Positions 16,512-27,271 of a stretch of 64,000 bases of DNA are shown piece after piece. Position numbers and translations under genes: made by a program. How positions within the stretch are numbered: the first letter of the stretch is position 1; every line of letters begins with the position of its first letter. This DNA comes from UBA5704 sp036380715 (GTDB taxonomy: Bacteria > Acidobacteriota > Thermoanaerobaculia > Multivoradales > UBA5704): assembly GCA_036380715.1 (NCBI GenBank), contig DASVEF010000317.1, positions 5,639-69,638 on the forward strand, in the 5' to 3' direction. The notes under the pieces are model-generated. The model ran no database searches. It was not told where the DNA came from and worked only from the letters and a program-made list of their open reading frames with translations.

Positions 16512-17066
16512 ATGACCCTTAGCATGACTCGCAGAATGGTTTTTCTGGGATCGGCCGGCCTGCTTCTGATCGCCGGCACGGCCGCCGCCCAGACCACGGT
16601 GACGCTTCCGGACACCAGCCAGACGACCACTCTCACGGCCAGCGTGAGCGAGCAGGCGCGGGTCACGGTCCCGGCCGGCATCACCTTCAACGTCACCGAT
16701 GTCGCCAACAGCACCGCCGCCAGCTCCGCCTCGGTGACGGTGAGCAACATCGTCCTCGCGACCGCCACGAAACAGGTCAAGGTTTCGATCCAGGCCGGGG
16801 CCGCGTCCTTCACCCCTTCGGTAGCCGGTGCCACGACCTGGTCGGCCGGCGATGTCACCTGGAATGCGGCGACCTGGACCAACGCGACGGGGGCCTCCGG
16901 CAGCCTGAGCAACAGCGCGTACAGTGCGGTCGCCACCTGCGACGCCGATGCCGCGAGTTGCAGCACCACGGGCCTCGTGTTCACGCTGGGAGCCAAATCG
17001 ACCGTCAAGCGCTCGGGCAACCACACGCTCTCGGTCACCTGGAAATTCGAGAGCATCGGGACCTAG
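16512..17066 (+). CDS. Secreted pilin-like / spore-coat-U-like subunit
   Basis: 184 residues. The N-terminus is a signal peptide (cut near GTAAAQ-TTV, about residue 27). The mature part is a Ser/Thr/Ala-rich beta protein with two close cysteines (CDADAASC) and a C-terminal strand HTLSVTWKFES. That closing strand recurs in the second subunit of this operon (HTLTLRWKVES), so the two are related. This is the style of Csu/fimbrial-type subunits that polymerise by strand exchange. The ATG at 16512 follows GGAGA at 8 nt; a TTG at 16497 is a less likely start. It is the first gene, and the chaperone-like and barrel genes follow. Confidence 0.65.
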   Translation: MTLSMTRRMVFLGSAGLLLIAGTAAAQTTVTLPDTSQTTTLTASVSEQARVTVPAGITFNVTDVANSTAASSASVTVSNIVLATATKQVKVSIQAGAASFTPSVAGATTWSAGDVTWNAATWTNATGASGSLSNSAYSAVATCDADAASCSTTGLVFTLGAKSTVKRSGNHTLSVTWKFESIGT

Positions 17067-17138
17067 TAGCCTGCGGCGGAGAGCGGGCGGGGCGTTCCCT
17101 CCCTGGCGCCCTACCCGCTTTCTGGAGGAGATTTCCCT

Positions 17139-17960
17139 ATGAAAACAACGGTCGCGGCAGCACTCATCGCCGCCCTGCTCGCGCTGGCGGCCGGCCCCTC
17201 CAGGGCCATCGAATTCACTTCCAGCTTCGACAATATCAAGATCCAGGCGCAGCCCGGAGAGGTCGTCAACCGCGGGTTCCAGCTTCAGCTCGGGCCGGGG
17301 CAGCGCCCTGTCCATTTCAAGGCTCGGGTCGAAGACTGGTGGCAGAGCGAGGACGGCAGCCAGTCCTTCTATCGCGAGCCGGGGACGCTCTCCCGCTCCT
17401 GCGGCCGCTGGATCTTGTTGAATCCCGTGGAGACGGCCGTCGAGCCCGGCGGCACGCTCCACATCCGCGTCACGACCGCGGTCCCGCAGGACGCCGGATC
17501 CGGCGGGTACTGGTGCGTGCTCACGGTGGACGAGCTGCCGGACCCGCTCGCGCCCCTCCAAGGGGTCGGCGTCCGCTTCCTGGCCTCGATCTCCATCGGC
17601 ATTTTCGTCGAGATCGCCCCGGTACGGCGGCAGGCCGCCATCACTGCGGTCGAGATCTCCAGGCCGCAAGCCCGGATCACCGTGCGCAACCTCGGCGATG
17701 CGCCGCTCGGGGTGGACGGCCGGATCGAGTTCCTGAAACCGGGAGAACAGACGCCCGTCGCGTCCGCCGCCATCTCGCGGGCCACCGTGCTCCTAGAGCC
17801 GGTGCCCACCCGAGTGCTGACAGCCGAGCTCCCTGGCCCCGTGGAGTTGCCTCCGGGCCGCTACCGCGTACAGGTGATCCTCGACGTGGGGCTGGACTAT
17901 TACATCGGTGTCCAGAAAGAGCTGGAGATCCCTCATGAGGCTCCGCGGCCGGGCCGCTAA
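17139..17960 (+). CDS. Periplasmic chaperone-like protein
   Basis: 273 residues. A signal peptide ends at PSRA-IEF (about residue 24). The mature chain looks like two immunoglobulin-type domains. The first, about 25-150, includes PGEVVNRGFQLQLGPGQRPV, a G1-strand-like segment of fimbrial chaperones. The second contains AAITAVEISRPQARITVRNLGD. The order subunit, chaperone, outer-membrane barrel, subunit is that of chaperone/usher loci. Overall similarity to the classical PapD family is weak, so the chaperone role is inferred from layout and fold. A GGAGGAGA ribosome binding site precedes the ATG. The next gene overlaps its last 26 bp. Confidence 0.55.
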   Translation: MKTTVAAALIAALLALAAGPSRAIEFTSSFDNIKIQAQPGEVVNRGFQLQLGPGQRPVHFKARVEDWWQSEDGSQSFYREPGTLSRSCGRWILLNPVETAVEPGGTLHIRVTTAVPQDAGSGGYWCVLTVDELPDPLAPLQGVGVRFLASISIGIFVEIAPVRRQAAITAVEISRPQARITVRNLGDAPLGVDGRIEFLKPGEQTPVASAAISRATVLLEPVPTRVLTAELPGPVELPPGRYRVQVILDVGLDYYIGVQKELEIPHEAPRPGR

Positions 17961-20172
17961 GGCCCTCCTGGTCATGCTAGCGCTGCGCGCCGCGGCCCCG
18001 GCCGAGGCCGGTGGGTGGCGGATCGCTGTCCGCGGCGCGGACCTCACCCGCGCCGCGGATCCGGTGGAGTCGGCCGGCGTCGTGCTGGTCGACCTGGCGG
18101 CCCTCGCTCCGGCCCTGCGCCTGGCCGTACGGGTGGACGGACCGGAGATCGCGATCCGCGACGCCGAGGACCGGGAGTGGCGGGGCGCCCCGGGAGCTTC
18201 TCTGCTCGCGGCTCCGGGACGCACGATGCACCTGGAGCGGCCGCTGCGGCTCGACGGCCGCTCGATCCGCGTGCCGCTCGCCGCGGCGGCCGAGCTCGCC
18301 GGCCTTACTCTCCGGCTGGAGCCGTCGGCGAAGCGAGCGGACCTGACGCAGGCGGAAGCCTCCGGCCCCGCGCTCTCCGCGCCCGGCGGCTGGCAGGCGA
18401 TCTCGCTGCCCAAGCAGCCCGCACCTCTGGCACCGCACGCCGAGTCTCGGCCTGCCGCCGGCAGGCTCGACGGGACTCATCTCGACCACGCCCGCGAGAG
18501 TCTGCGCTTCGGCCTGGGCCTTGGCCACGTCCACGGGGCCGACTGGGGAAGCGAGATCGCGGCCACGGGCTCGGTACGCGGGCTCGAGACCCGCCTCGCC
18601 GGATTCCTGACCGCCGGGCCTGCCGGGCTCGAGCTCTACAGCGGGCATGCCGCGCTGAGCGACCCGGAGTCGGGCTGGGGCGCCGAGGCCGGGGACCTCT
18701 TCAGCGAGATCTGGGGCTCGGCCCAGGGCTTCCGGTTGCAGCGCGGATCGAGCGGCCTTTCCCTCTATCTGCCGGATCCGCACAGCGGGAGCCGGGATCT
18801 CGTCCTGGCCCTCCAAGGCGAGGCCGGAGCGGGCGAGCGCGTCGCGATCGCCGGAGAGCTCGCAACGGACGGATCGTGGCTATTGCGGGGCCGCATGCGG
18901 CGCGAGCCCCTGACCCTGTTCGGGTACTACCGGGAGACCGCCGGCGCCGGCCTGGGGCTCTCGGCCTCCCTCGACCTCGTCCGCGGCATCTCGCTGCAGG
19001 GCGGCTGGAGCCGGAGCGGCGAGGGAGACGCGGCGATCGAATGGAGCCACGCCTCGCTGCGCCTGCCGATCCGCCGCGACCTCGACTTGACCGTGGAGAG
19101 CGCCGGAGCGGACGGCGCGTTCGGCCGCAGCCGCTCCGACGCGCTGATCCTGGGCCTGCCGGCCGGCCCGGTGATCCTGCGCGCCCGCTACCAGCGGCGC
19201 CAGACCGAGGTCTTCGCCCGCGGTCCGCTGCGGCCCTTCCGGTCGGAGCAGCGGGAGCTGCTCGCCGTGGCCTCGTACACCGCGGGCCCGCGCTTCCATC
19301 TCGAGCTCCAGAGCACGGGCCGCTGGTCTGAGGCCGGGATCGCCGAGCCCTGGCAGCAGCTCGCCGCCACTTGGAGGATCACCCCCCGCACCTCCGTCCA
19401 GCTCGTCACGGTTTCCTCGAACGCCCCCTTCTCGGACCCGTTGCGGCTCCGCCTCAACCAGGAGCTTCCGCGGGGGTTCACGTTTTTCGCCGAGTATGGG
19501 CGGACCCCCTCTTTTCAGGCCGAGACGGGAGCCGCCGGCCTGCAGGACGGCGCGCGGATCAAGGTCATGGTCCGCAAGAGTTGGGAGATCTCGACGCCGG
19601 CCCGCGGCGCCCTTGTCGAGGGACAGGTCGGCGAGGGTGCCGGCGGAGCGCTGGCGGGCGTCCCTGTCCACCTCGGGCCTTACCGCGCGGTCACCGACGG
19701 GCGGGGGCGCTACACCTTCCGCAACGTGCCCCGCGGCCGCTACGAGGTGCGGGTGCCGGACGAAGCGCTGCCGGCCGGGTACAGCGGCGTACCGCCGCGG
19801 AGTCTGGAGGTCCAGGACCGGAGCCGCGAGACGCTCGATCTCGCGGTCCTCGCCCTCTGCGAGCTACGGGGCTGGGTCTACGTCGACCGCGACGGAGACG
19901 GCCACCGCGATCCTGACGAGGGGATCGCGGGAGTGGCCTTGCGGCTCGGCAAGCAGGCGACCGCCAGCGGCGCCGACGGCGCGTTCGGATTCCACAACCT
20001 GCGCCCCGGGGCCTACGACCTCCGCATTGACGTAGACCGGCTGCGGCCCGGCCTGGCCGTGACCGTCCCCTCACGGATGAGCGTCGGGCTCCCCCCCGGC
20101 CGTTCGCTGGACGGCATCGAGCTCCGGCTCGCCGAGCGCCGGCGCGGAATCGTCTTCCAGGAGCTGCGCTAG
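17935..20172 (+). CDS. Usher-like outer-membrane barrel with CuAO-N-like head and Cna-B/SdrD tail
   Basis: 745 residues. A signal peptide (AAPAEA-GGW) is followed by about 100 residues resembling the copper-amine-oxidase N-terminal-like domain (paired short repeats such as VVLVDLAALAPAL and IRVPLAAAAELAGL). Residues about 180-555 are alternating amphipathic strands rich in Arg, Gly and aromatics, typical of an outer-membrane beta-barrel. The C-terminus holds two carboxypeptidase-regulatory/SdrD-B-like domains, one with VYVDRDGDGHRDPDEG and both with YxFxNxxxGxYxxR-type turns. This matches usher layouts in which a barrel is followed by periplasmic plug-like domains, but the barrel is shorter than a FimD usher. 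The ATG at 17935 has GGAG at 7 nt. Confidence 0.6.
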   Translation: MRLRGRAAKALLVMLALRAAAPAEAGGWRIAVRGADLTRAADPVESAGVVLVDLAALAPALRLAVRVDGPEIAIRDAEDREWRGAPGASLLAAPGRTMHLERPLRLDGRSIRVPLAAAAELAGLTLRLEPSAKRADLTQAEASGPALSAPGGWQAISLPKQPAPLAPHAESRPAAGRLDGTHLDHARESLRFGLGLGHVHGADWGSEIAATGSVRGLETRLAGFLTAGPAGLELYSGHAALSDPESGWGAEAGDLFSEIWGSAQGFRLQRGSSGLSLYLPDPHSGSRDLVLALQGEAGAGERVAIAGELATDGSWLLRGRMRREPLTLFGYYRETAGAGLGLSASLDLVRGISLQGGWSRSGEGDAAIEWSHASLRLPIRRDLDLTVESAGADGAFGRSRSDALILGLPAGPVILRARYQRRQTEVFARGPLRPFRSEQRELLAVASYTAGPRFHLELQSTGRWSEAGIAEPWQQLAATWRITPRTSVQLVTVSSNAPFSDPLRLRLNQELPRGFTFFAEYGRTPSFQAETGAAGLQDGARIKVMVRKSWEISTPARGALVEGQVGEGAGGALAGVPVHLGPYRAVTDGRGRYTFRNVPRGRYEVRVPDEALPAGYSGVPPRSLEVQDRSRETLDLAVLALCELRGWVYVDRDGDGHRDPDEGIAGVALRLGKQATASGADGAFGFHNLRPGAYDLRIDVDRLRPGLAVTVPSRMSVGLPPGRSLDGIELRLAERRRGIVFQELR

Positions 20173-20176
20173 GGAG

Positions 20177-20769
20177 ATGAGAACCCGCCTCACGACAGCC
20201 GCGGCCGGCCTGGTCTGGCTCCTCCTGCGGGCGTCCGCCGGCGCCCAGGAGCGGGTCGATGTCGACTTCCCGTCCGGCGCCACCTTCCCGGTCGACCTCG
20301 GAGCCGGGACGGTCGCCGTGTCCGGCCCCACCCTGCTGAGATTCCGGCACGCGCTGCTCTCCCCCGGAGGACGGCTGCGGTTCAGCGTGCGGGCCGAAGG
20401 GGAAGGTGTCCTCGCGGGATGCGGGGTCACCTTCTCGGCGCACAGCATGCGCGGCATCGCCCGCGGCGGGGTCCTCAGCGCCACGGACTTCCTGCCGGTC
20501 TTCGAGAGCGCGCCGTCCGCCGTCTCGGGGAGCGCCGAGATCACCTGGACCCTGCGGTGCCGCTCCGCGATCCGTCGCGCCGGCCCCCACACTCTGACGC
20601 TGCGCTGGAAAGTGGAGTCGGTGCCCGCCTCCGCCTGGGCGCCCCCGGGTCTCCCTGGACCGCCGAGAACGGAGTGGGCGCCGCCCCTCCCGGAGACAGG
20701 ACCGCGGCTGAGCGGCGCGGACGGACGGAAACCGCGCCGGATCCCTCCGAGCCTTCCGAGGATCACGCC

Positions 20770-20773
<4 letters not shown>
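20177..20773 (+). CDS. Second pilin-like subunit
   Basis: 198 residues. A signal peptide ends near SAGAQ-ERV (about residue 24). The mature domain has two cysteines (LAGCGVTF and TLRCRS) and ends the Ig-like part with AGPHTLTLRWKVES, clearly akin to the closing strand of the first subunit at 16512-17066. A 45-residue Pro/Arg-rich tail follows, which the first subunit lacks. It may be a tip or base subunit. The gene starts 4 bp after the barrel gene, with its own GGGAG site, and its TGA overlaps the ATG of the histidine kinase (ATGA), so translation is probably coupled to the signalling genes. Confidence 0.6.
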
Positions 20774-22829
<2,056 letters not shown>

Positions 22830-22833
<4 letters not shown>

Positions 22834-23213
22834 AGAAAAAAATCCTGATCGCCGATGACGATCCGATGTTCGTCGAGCTCGTCTCCGCACGCCTGAGGAC
22901 CGAGGGGTTCGAGGTCACCGCGGCCTTCGACAGCGTCCACACCCTGATGATCGCCATGCGCCTGCGGCCGGACGCCATCCTCCTCGACGTCAAGATGCCT
23001 GGGGGCACCGGGCTGGATGCGCTCCAGAAGCTGAAGAGGTCGAGCCGGACGAACTGCATCCCCGTCGTCGTCGCCAGCGCGCTGGACGACCCGTCTCTGC
23101 CGTACGCGGTCCTGGGCCTCGGCGCCGCCGAGTTCCTGCGCAAGCCGGTAACGTTCGATCAGGTGCTCGTCAGCCTGCGCCGGCACCTCGGCCTCGCCGA
23201 GAGCGCCGCCTGA
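22830..23213 (+). CDS. Single-domain response regulator (CheY-like)
   Basis: 127 residues forming one receiver domain: acidic pair IADDD near residue 9, phospho-acceptor in AILLDVKMPGG (about Asp53), switch Ser/Thr near VVVASAL and the Lys in FLRKPV (about 106). There is no output domain, so it acts by protein contact or as a phosphate relay. Its ATG overlaps the hybrid kinase stop (ATGA), making it the likely partner of that HPt domain. It is the last gene of the pilus-like operon. Confidence 0.92.
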
Positions 23214-23229
23214 GCCAGGCTGCCTCGCT

Positions 23230-23553
23230 TCAGATTGCCTGGTGAGAGAGCAGAGTGCGGAGCTCACCGGCCTTGTCCTGGGCCGCGCCGATACGGGCCT
23301 GGGCCGGCAGCAGATCGCCATAGACGGAGAGCCGCGCGGCTTCCCAGAGCTCATCCAGCACCCCTTGGGCCAGGCTGCTCCAGACGGGGTCAGGCGCCTG
23401 ACGCACGCTCTCCCGGCTCTCTCTCACCTTGTCGAGCAACTCCCCGCATCTCTGCGGCTTCTCCAGGCACTCTTCGAGGGCCAGGCGGAAAAGCTCTTCC
23501 GTGGAATCCTCCCACATCTTCACCCAGTCCTCCGTCACATCGCGTCGAAACAC
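23230..23553 (-). CDS. Small hypothetical helical protein
   Basis: 107 residues, predicted all-helical and charged, with VTEDWVKMWEDSTEELFRLAL and two amphipathic helices after it. The profile (WxxxxeelxrxaxE repeats, no signal peptide) recalls phasin-like or PHA-synthase-accessory proteins, but the match is too weak to name it. The start is GTG at 23553 with GGAGG 6 nt upstream. It is convergent with the receiver gene (16 bp apart) and lies downstream of the EAL gene, 86 bp away on the same strand. Confidence 0.6.
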   Translation of the reverse strand: MFRRDVTEDWVKMWEDSTEELFRLALEECLEKPQRCGELLDKVRESRESVRQAPDPVWSSLAQGVLDELWEAARLSVYGDLLPAQARIGAAQDKAGELRTLLSHQAI

Positions 23554-23639
23554 AGAGAACCTCCACTCCGGAATACCGGTTCACCTACGCACTGCACCGA
23601 TTACGATTTGTACCTGGAGATATTTTAAGGATAAAGAAT

Positions 23640-26600
23640 CTAAAAATCAAGCGTGCGCAGCTCAGGCCGCTCGATCATCGCGCCGGAGCCGCCATCGCCG
23701 GTCTGGAGGAGCCCGGCCCAAGGGGGAGGCTGGGTGAGAAGGCCACGCGCCGTGTCCCGGTCCACCGGGCGGGAGAAGAGGTGCCCCTGGGCCAGGTTGC
23801 AGCCCATGGCCACGAGGTGGGCGAGCTGCGTCTCAGTCTCCACGCCCTCGGCCACGACCTCGATACCGAGGCGCTGGGCGAGGGTCAGGATGGCGCGCAG
23901 GATCTCCGGGCTCTCTCCGCGCTCGCCGATCTTGGCCACGAACGAGCGGTCGATCTTCAGGCTGTCGACCGCGAAGCGCTGGAGGTAGCTCAGGGACGAG
24001 TAGCCGGTGCCGAAGTCGTCGATGGCCAGGCGCACCTCGTGGGCGCGGATCCGCGCCAGGGTCTCGGCGGCGGTCTGGCTGTCCTCCATGAGGACGCTCT
24101 CGGTGATCTCCAGGGTCAGCCGGTTGCCGCCGACCCGCGCCTCGGCGAGCGCCTCGGCGATGCGCTCGTCGAGCTTCGGGTCCGAGAACAGGCGGCCTGA
24201 GACGTTGACGTGGAGGGTCACGGGAGAGGCTTTCCCCTCGCCGCCGCCCCACTCGCGCAGGCGCTGGCACGCCTCGCCGAGCACCCACCAGGAGATCGGC
24301 AGGATGAGCCCCGTCTCTTCGGCGACGGGGATGAACTCGGAGGGAGGGATCATGCCGCGGTCCGGCCGGGGCCAGCGCAGCAGCGCCTCGAAGCCGACGA
24401 TCGCGCCGTCGGCCAGGCGGACGATCGGCTGGTAGTAGAGCCGCAGCTCCGAGCGCTCGAAGGCGCGGCGCAGCTCGTTCTCCAGGCGCAGCCGCTCGAG
24501 CGAGCACCGCGACATGGCGCGGTCGAACATCTCGTGGCGGCCGCCCCCCAGGAACTTGGCCCGGTACATGGCGACGTGGGCGTCGCGCAGCAGCGGCTCG
24601 GCCTCCTCATAGCCTTCGCCCGAAGCCACGCCGATGCTGACGCTGGGGAACAGCTCCTGGCGGGAGATCTCGACCGGCTGGCCGATCATCTCCAGCAGCC
24701 GTTCGGCGATGTGGAGCGATTCGCTCAGGCTCGCCGTCTCGCGGACGAGGAGCGCGAACTCGTCGCTGGCCAGCCGCGCCGCCGTGTCTTCCGGCTGCAG
24801 GCAGCAGGAGATGCGCCGGGCCACCTCGGCGAGGAGCTTGTCGCCCGCAGCTTGGCCGAGGCTGTCATTGACCACCTTGAAGCGGTCGAGGTTGAGGGAG
24901 AGCACGGCGAAGTGTCCTCCCTTCTTACATGCGGCCCGGACGTGCTCCGCTAGGCGGCTCAGGAACAGCGTGCGGTTGGCCAGCCCGGTGAGGCGGTCCT
25001 GGAGGGCGTCCTGCTCGAGCAGCCTGCGCGCCCGGTGCTGCTCGGTCACGTCCTGGAAGAAGACCCGGACCAGGCTGCTGTCGGGTACGTAGTAGACCAT
25101 CTGGTGATAGATCAGGTCGCCGTGGCTGACCTCGAAAGAGAACGACTTGCGCTCGCCGTGGCGAAAGCGGGCGAGGGTCGGCGCCACGTTGCCCAGCACG
25201 GCATGCCAGGAACCGAGCGCCTGGAGGTCCGGGAAGCAGGCGCGGGCGGCCTGGTTCACGTAGACCGCGTTGCCCGACAGGTCGAGCTCGATCAGCGGGT
25301 CCGGGCTCTGCTCGGGCATCGAAGCCAGCCGCCGGATGGCCCGCTCGGCGCGCCGGCGGTCGGTGATGTCCTCCAGGAACTCGGCGACGCCGCAGATCCG
25401 GCCGTGGGCGTCGCGCAGCGGGGCGGCCGAAATCCGCACGTCGATCATGGTCCCCGATTTGTCGTGGCGGCGCGTCTCCAGGCCGATGAAGCGTTCGCCC
25501 CGGAGCACGCTGGCACGCAGCGACAGATGCTCATCCCATTTGTCCTCGGGGACGGTCGGAAGCCGCTGCCCGATGACCTCTTCGGCTTTCCATCCGAACG
25601 TCCGCTCGGCTCCCGGGCTCCAGAGCGTGACGCGGTCCTCCTCGTCGAGGGCCTTGATGGCGAGAGGCGAGGCCTCGATCAGCGCCTCCAGCGCCTCGCT
25701 CAGCTCGCCGAACCCCTCCTCCGCGCGCCGGCGGTCGGTGACGTCGAGCGCCACCCCGATACAGCCGACGATCTTCGCTCCCGAGTCGCGCAGCGGCTCG
25801 ACGTGCGACTGGAAGGTGCGCTCCCGGAAAACCTGCTCGAAGCTGACCGATTGGCCGGTGAGCGCGCGGCGGTGCGCCGCGATCGCGGGGCTGTCTCCAT
25901 CGTAGAGGTCGAGCAGGCTCAGCCTGTCGGCTTCCCCCGGTGCGAGCGAAACCGCAGCGAGCCCGGCCCCCGTGGAGGAGGTGAAGCGCAGGGCCGCGTC
26001 GGTGGTCCACAGCACGGCCGGCATCTGGTCCGTGATCAGGCGGAGCCGGGCGGCGTTCTCTCGCAGCGCCTCCTCGGCCGCGATCCTCTCGTCCGCGAGC
26101 TGCTTGCGCTCGGTGATGTCCTTGGAGATACCGATGTGGCCCGCCACCTCGCCGCCTGGGCCGAGCATCGGCGACACGGTGAGGTCGAGCCAGAACGTCG
26201 AGCCGTCCTTGCGCCGCCCGAGCCAGTCGTTGAACTGGGTCCTCCCCGCCAGGATCTGCTGCCGGACCTGTTCCCGGAGCTCCTCCCGGTGCTCCATGTC
26301 CGGGTAGAGGGGAAGAGTCGGCTTGCCGAGCATCTCCTCGGCCGTGTAGCCGAACATCTCGGCGGCCCCTTCGTTCCAGTAGACCACCCGGTCCCCGGCG
26401 TCGGTGACGACCACGCTGTCGCGGATGCAAGCGAGAATGCCGGCCTGGAAGCGGAGCCGCTCCTGGCTCTCGCGGCGCTCCATGGCGTAGCGCAGGGCGC
26501 GCGCCAGGAGGGGCCCGTCGACGCTCCCCTTGGGCAGGTAGTCCTGGGCGCCGGCGCGCAGCGTGCGCAGAGCGAGCTCTTCGTCATCGAGGCCGGTCAG

Positions 26601-26864
26601 CACGAGGATGGGGATGCCGTCCGCCGCGGCGAGGACTTTCTCGAACGTCTCAAAGCCCTGGCTGTCCGGCAGCGACAGGTCGAGGAGGATCACGTCGATC
26701 CCGCCCTCCCGGAGCTGCTCGAAGCCCGCGGAGAGCCGGCCGGCGATCTCGACCTCGAACCGGGGAGGCGCGGCCCGCAGCGTCTCCCCGATCATCAAGG
26801 CCTCGCTCGGGTTGTCCTCGATCAGCAGGACCCTGGCCCTGTCGTTCGCTCCCCTGGATGTCAC
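23640..26864 (-). CDS. REC-PAS-PAS-PAS-PAS-GGDEF(degenerate)-EAL cyclic-di-GMP phosphodiesterase
   Basis: 1074 residues. A receiver (LLIEDN; phospho-Asp in VILLDLSLPDSQG) is followed by a series of PAS domains with PAC-like ends (HIGISKDITERKQ, CIGVALDVTDRRR, VAEFLEDITDRRR), then a GGDEF domain whose signature reads LASDEF, then a full EAL domain. The EAL part keeps EALLRW, the Asn in LHVNVSG, ITESVLM, DDFGTGYSSL, LKIDRSF and AEGVET, so it should hydrolyse c-di-GMP. The GGDEF part is probably not catalytic and may bind GTP. The GTG start (GTGA overlap with the previous receiver gene) fixes the N-terminus. It is the last gene of the four-gene operon. Confidence 0.9.
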   Translation of the reverse strand: MTSRGANDRARVLLIEDNPSEALMIGETLRAAPPRFEVEIAGRLSAGFEQLREGGIDVILLDLSLPDSQGFETFEKVLAAADGIPILVLTGLDDEELALRTLRAGAQDYLPKGSVDGPLLARALRYAMERRESQERLRFQAGILACIRDSVVVTDAGDRVVYWNEGAAEMFGYTAEEMLGKPTLPLYPDMEHREELREQVRQQILAGRTQFNDWLGRRKDGSTFWLDLTVSPMLGPGGEVAGHIGISKDITERKQLADERIAAEEALRENAARLRLITDQMPAVLWTTDAALRFTSSTGAGLAAVSLAPGEADRLSLLDLYDGDSPAIAAHRRALTGQSVSFEQVFRERTFQSHVEPLRDSGAKIVGCIGVALDVTDRRRAEEGFGELSEALEALIEASPLAIKALDEEDRVTLWSPGAERTFGWKAEEVIGQRLPTVPEDKWDEHLSLRASVLRGERFIGLETRRHDKSGTMIDVRISAAPLRDAHGRICGVAEFLEDITDRRRAERAIRRLASMPEQSPDPLIELDLSGNAVYVNQAARACFPDLQALGSWHAVLGNVAPTLARFRHGERKSFSFEVSHGDLIYHQMVYYVPDSSLVRVFFQDVTEQHRARRLLEQDALQDRLTGLANRTLFLSRLAEHVRAACKKGGHFAVLSLNLDRFKVVNDSLGQAAGDKLLAEVARRISCCLQPEDTAARLASDEFALLVRETASLSESLHIAERLLEMIGQPVEISRQELFPSVSIGVASGEGYEEAEPLLRDAHVAMYRAKFLGGGRHEMFDRAMSRCSLERLRLENELRRAFERSELRLYYQPIVRLADGAIVGFEALLRWPRPDRGMIPPSEFIPVAEETGLILPISWWVLGEACQRLREWGGGEGKASPVTLHVNVSGRLFSDPKLDERIAEALAEARVGGNRLTLEITESVLMEDSQTAAETLARIRAHEVRLAIDDFGTGYSSLSYLQRFAVDSLKIDRSFVAKIGERGESPEILRAILTLAQRLGIEVVAEGVETETQLAHLVAMGCNLAQGHLFSRPVDRDTARGLLTQPPPWAGLLQTGDGGSGAMIERPELRTLDF

Positions 26865-27271
26865 GAGGAGCCCTCCGCCGAGCCGAGGAGCCGATCGACC
26901 TCGTCGGCGATCCTCTTGAGCGGCTGCGGCTTTGACAGGAGCAGGTCGGCGCCGATCGCCTTCAGCTCGGCCTCGACGTCGCCGCTCCCGTAGGCCGTCA
27001 GGAGGACCGTCCGGGTCCGCGGGTCGGCCGCGCGAGCCCGCCGCAGCAGGGCCAGCCCGCCGCGCGGGTCGGAGGGGTCCAGGCGCAAGTCGGCGATCAC
27101 CACCGCGTAGGAACCGGCGTCCAGGAAATCCTCGGCCTCGCGGCGGGTGCCCGCGCAGTCGGCCTCGTAGCCGCGCTGGACCAAGTAGTCCCACATGGCG
27201 AACAGGATCGCCTCCTCATCGTCGACGAGGAGGAGGCGACGGGCGGCTGTGGCTGTGGTCTCGGGAGTCAT
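26861..27271 (-). CDS. Single-domain response regulator
   Basis: 136 residues containing one receiver domain: LLVDDEE near residue 17, the phospho-acceptor in VVIADLRLDPSD, switch Thr in VLLTAYG and Lys in LLLSKPQ. No output domain is present. Its ATG overlaps the stop of the NtrC-type gene (ATGA) and its TGA overlaps the GTG of the EAL gene, so all three are translationally coupled and probably share a phosphorylation chain with the kinase at 28630-30549. Confidence 0.9.
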   Translation of the reverse strand: MTPETTATAARRLLLVDDEEAILFAMWDYLVQRGYEADCAGTRREAEDFLDAGSYAVVIADLRLDPSDPRGGLALLRRARAADPRTRTVLLTAYGSGDVEAELKAIGADLLLSKPQPLKRIADEVDRLLGSAEGSS

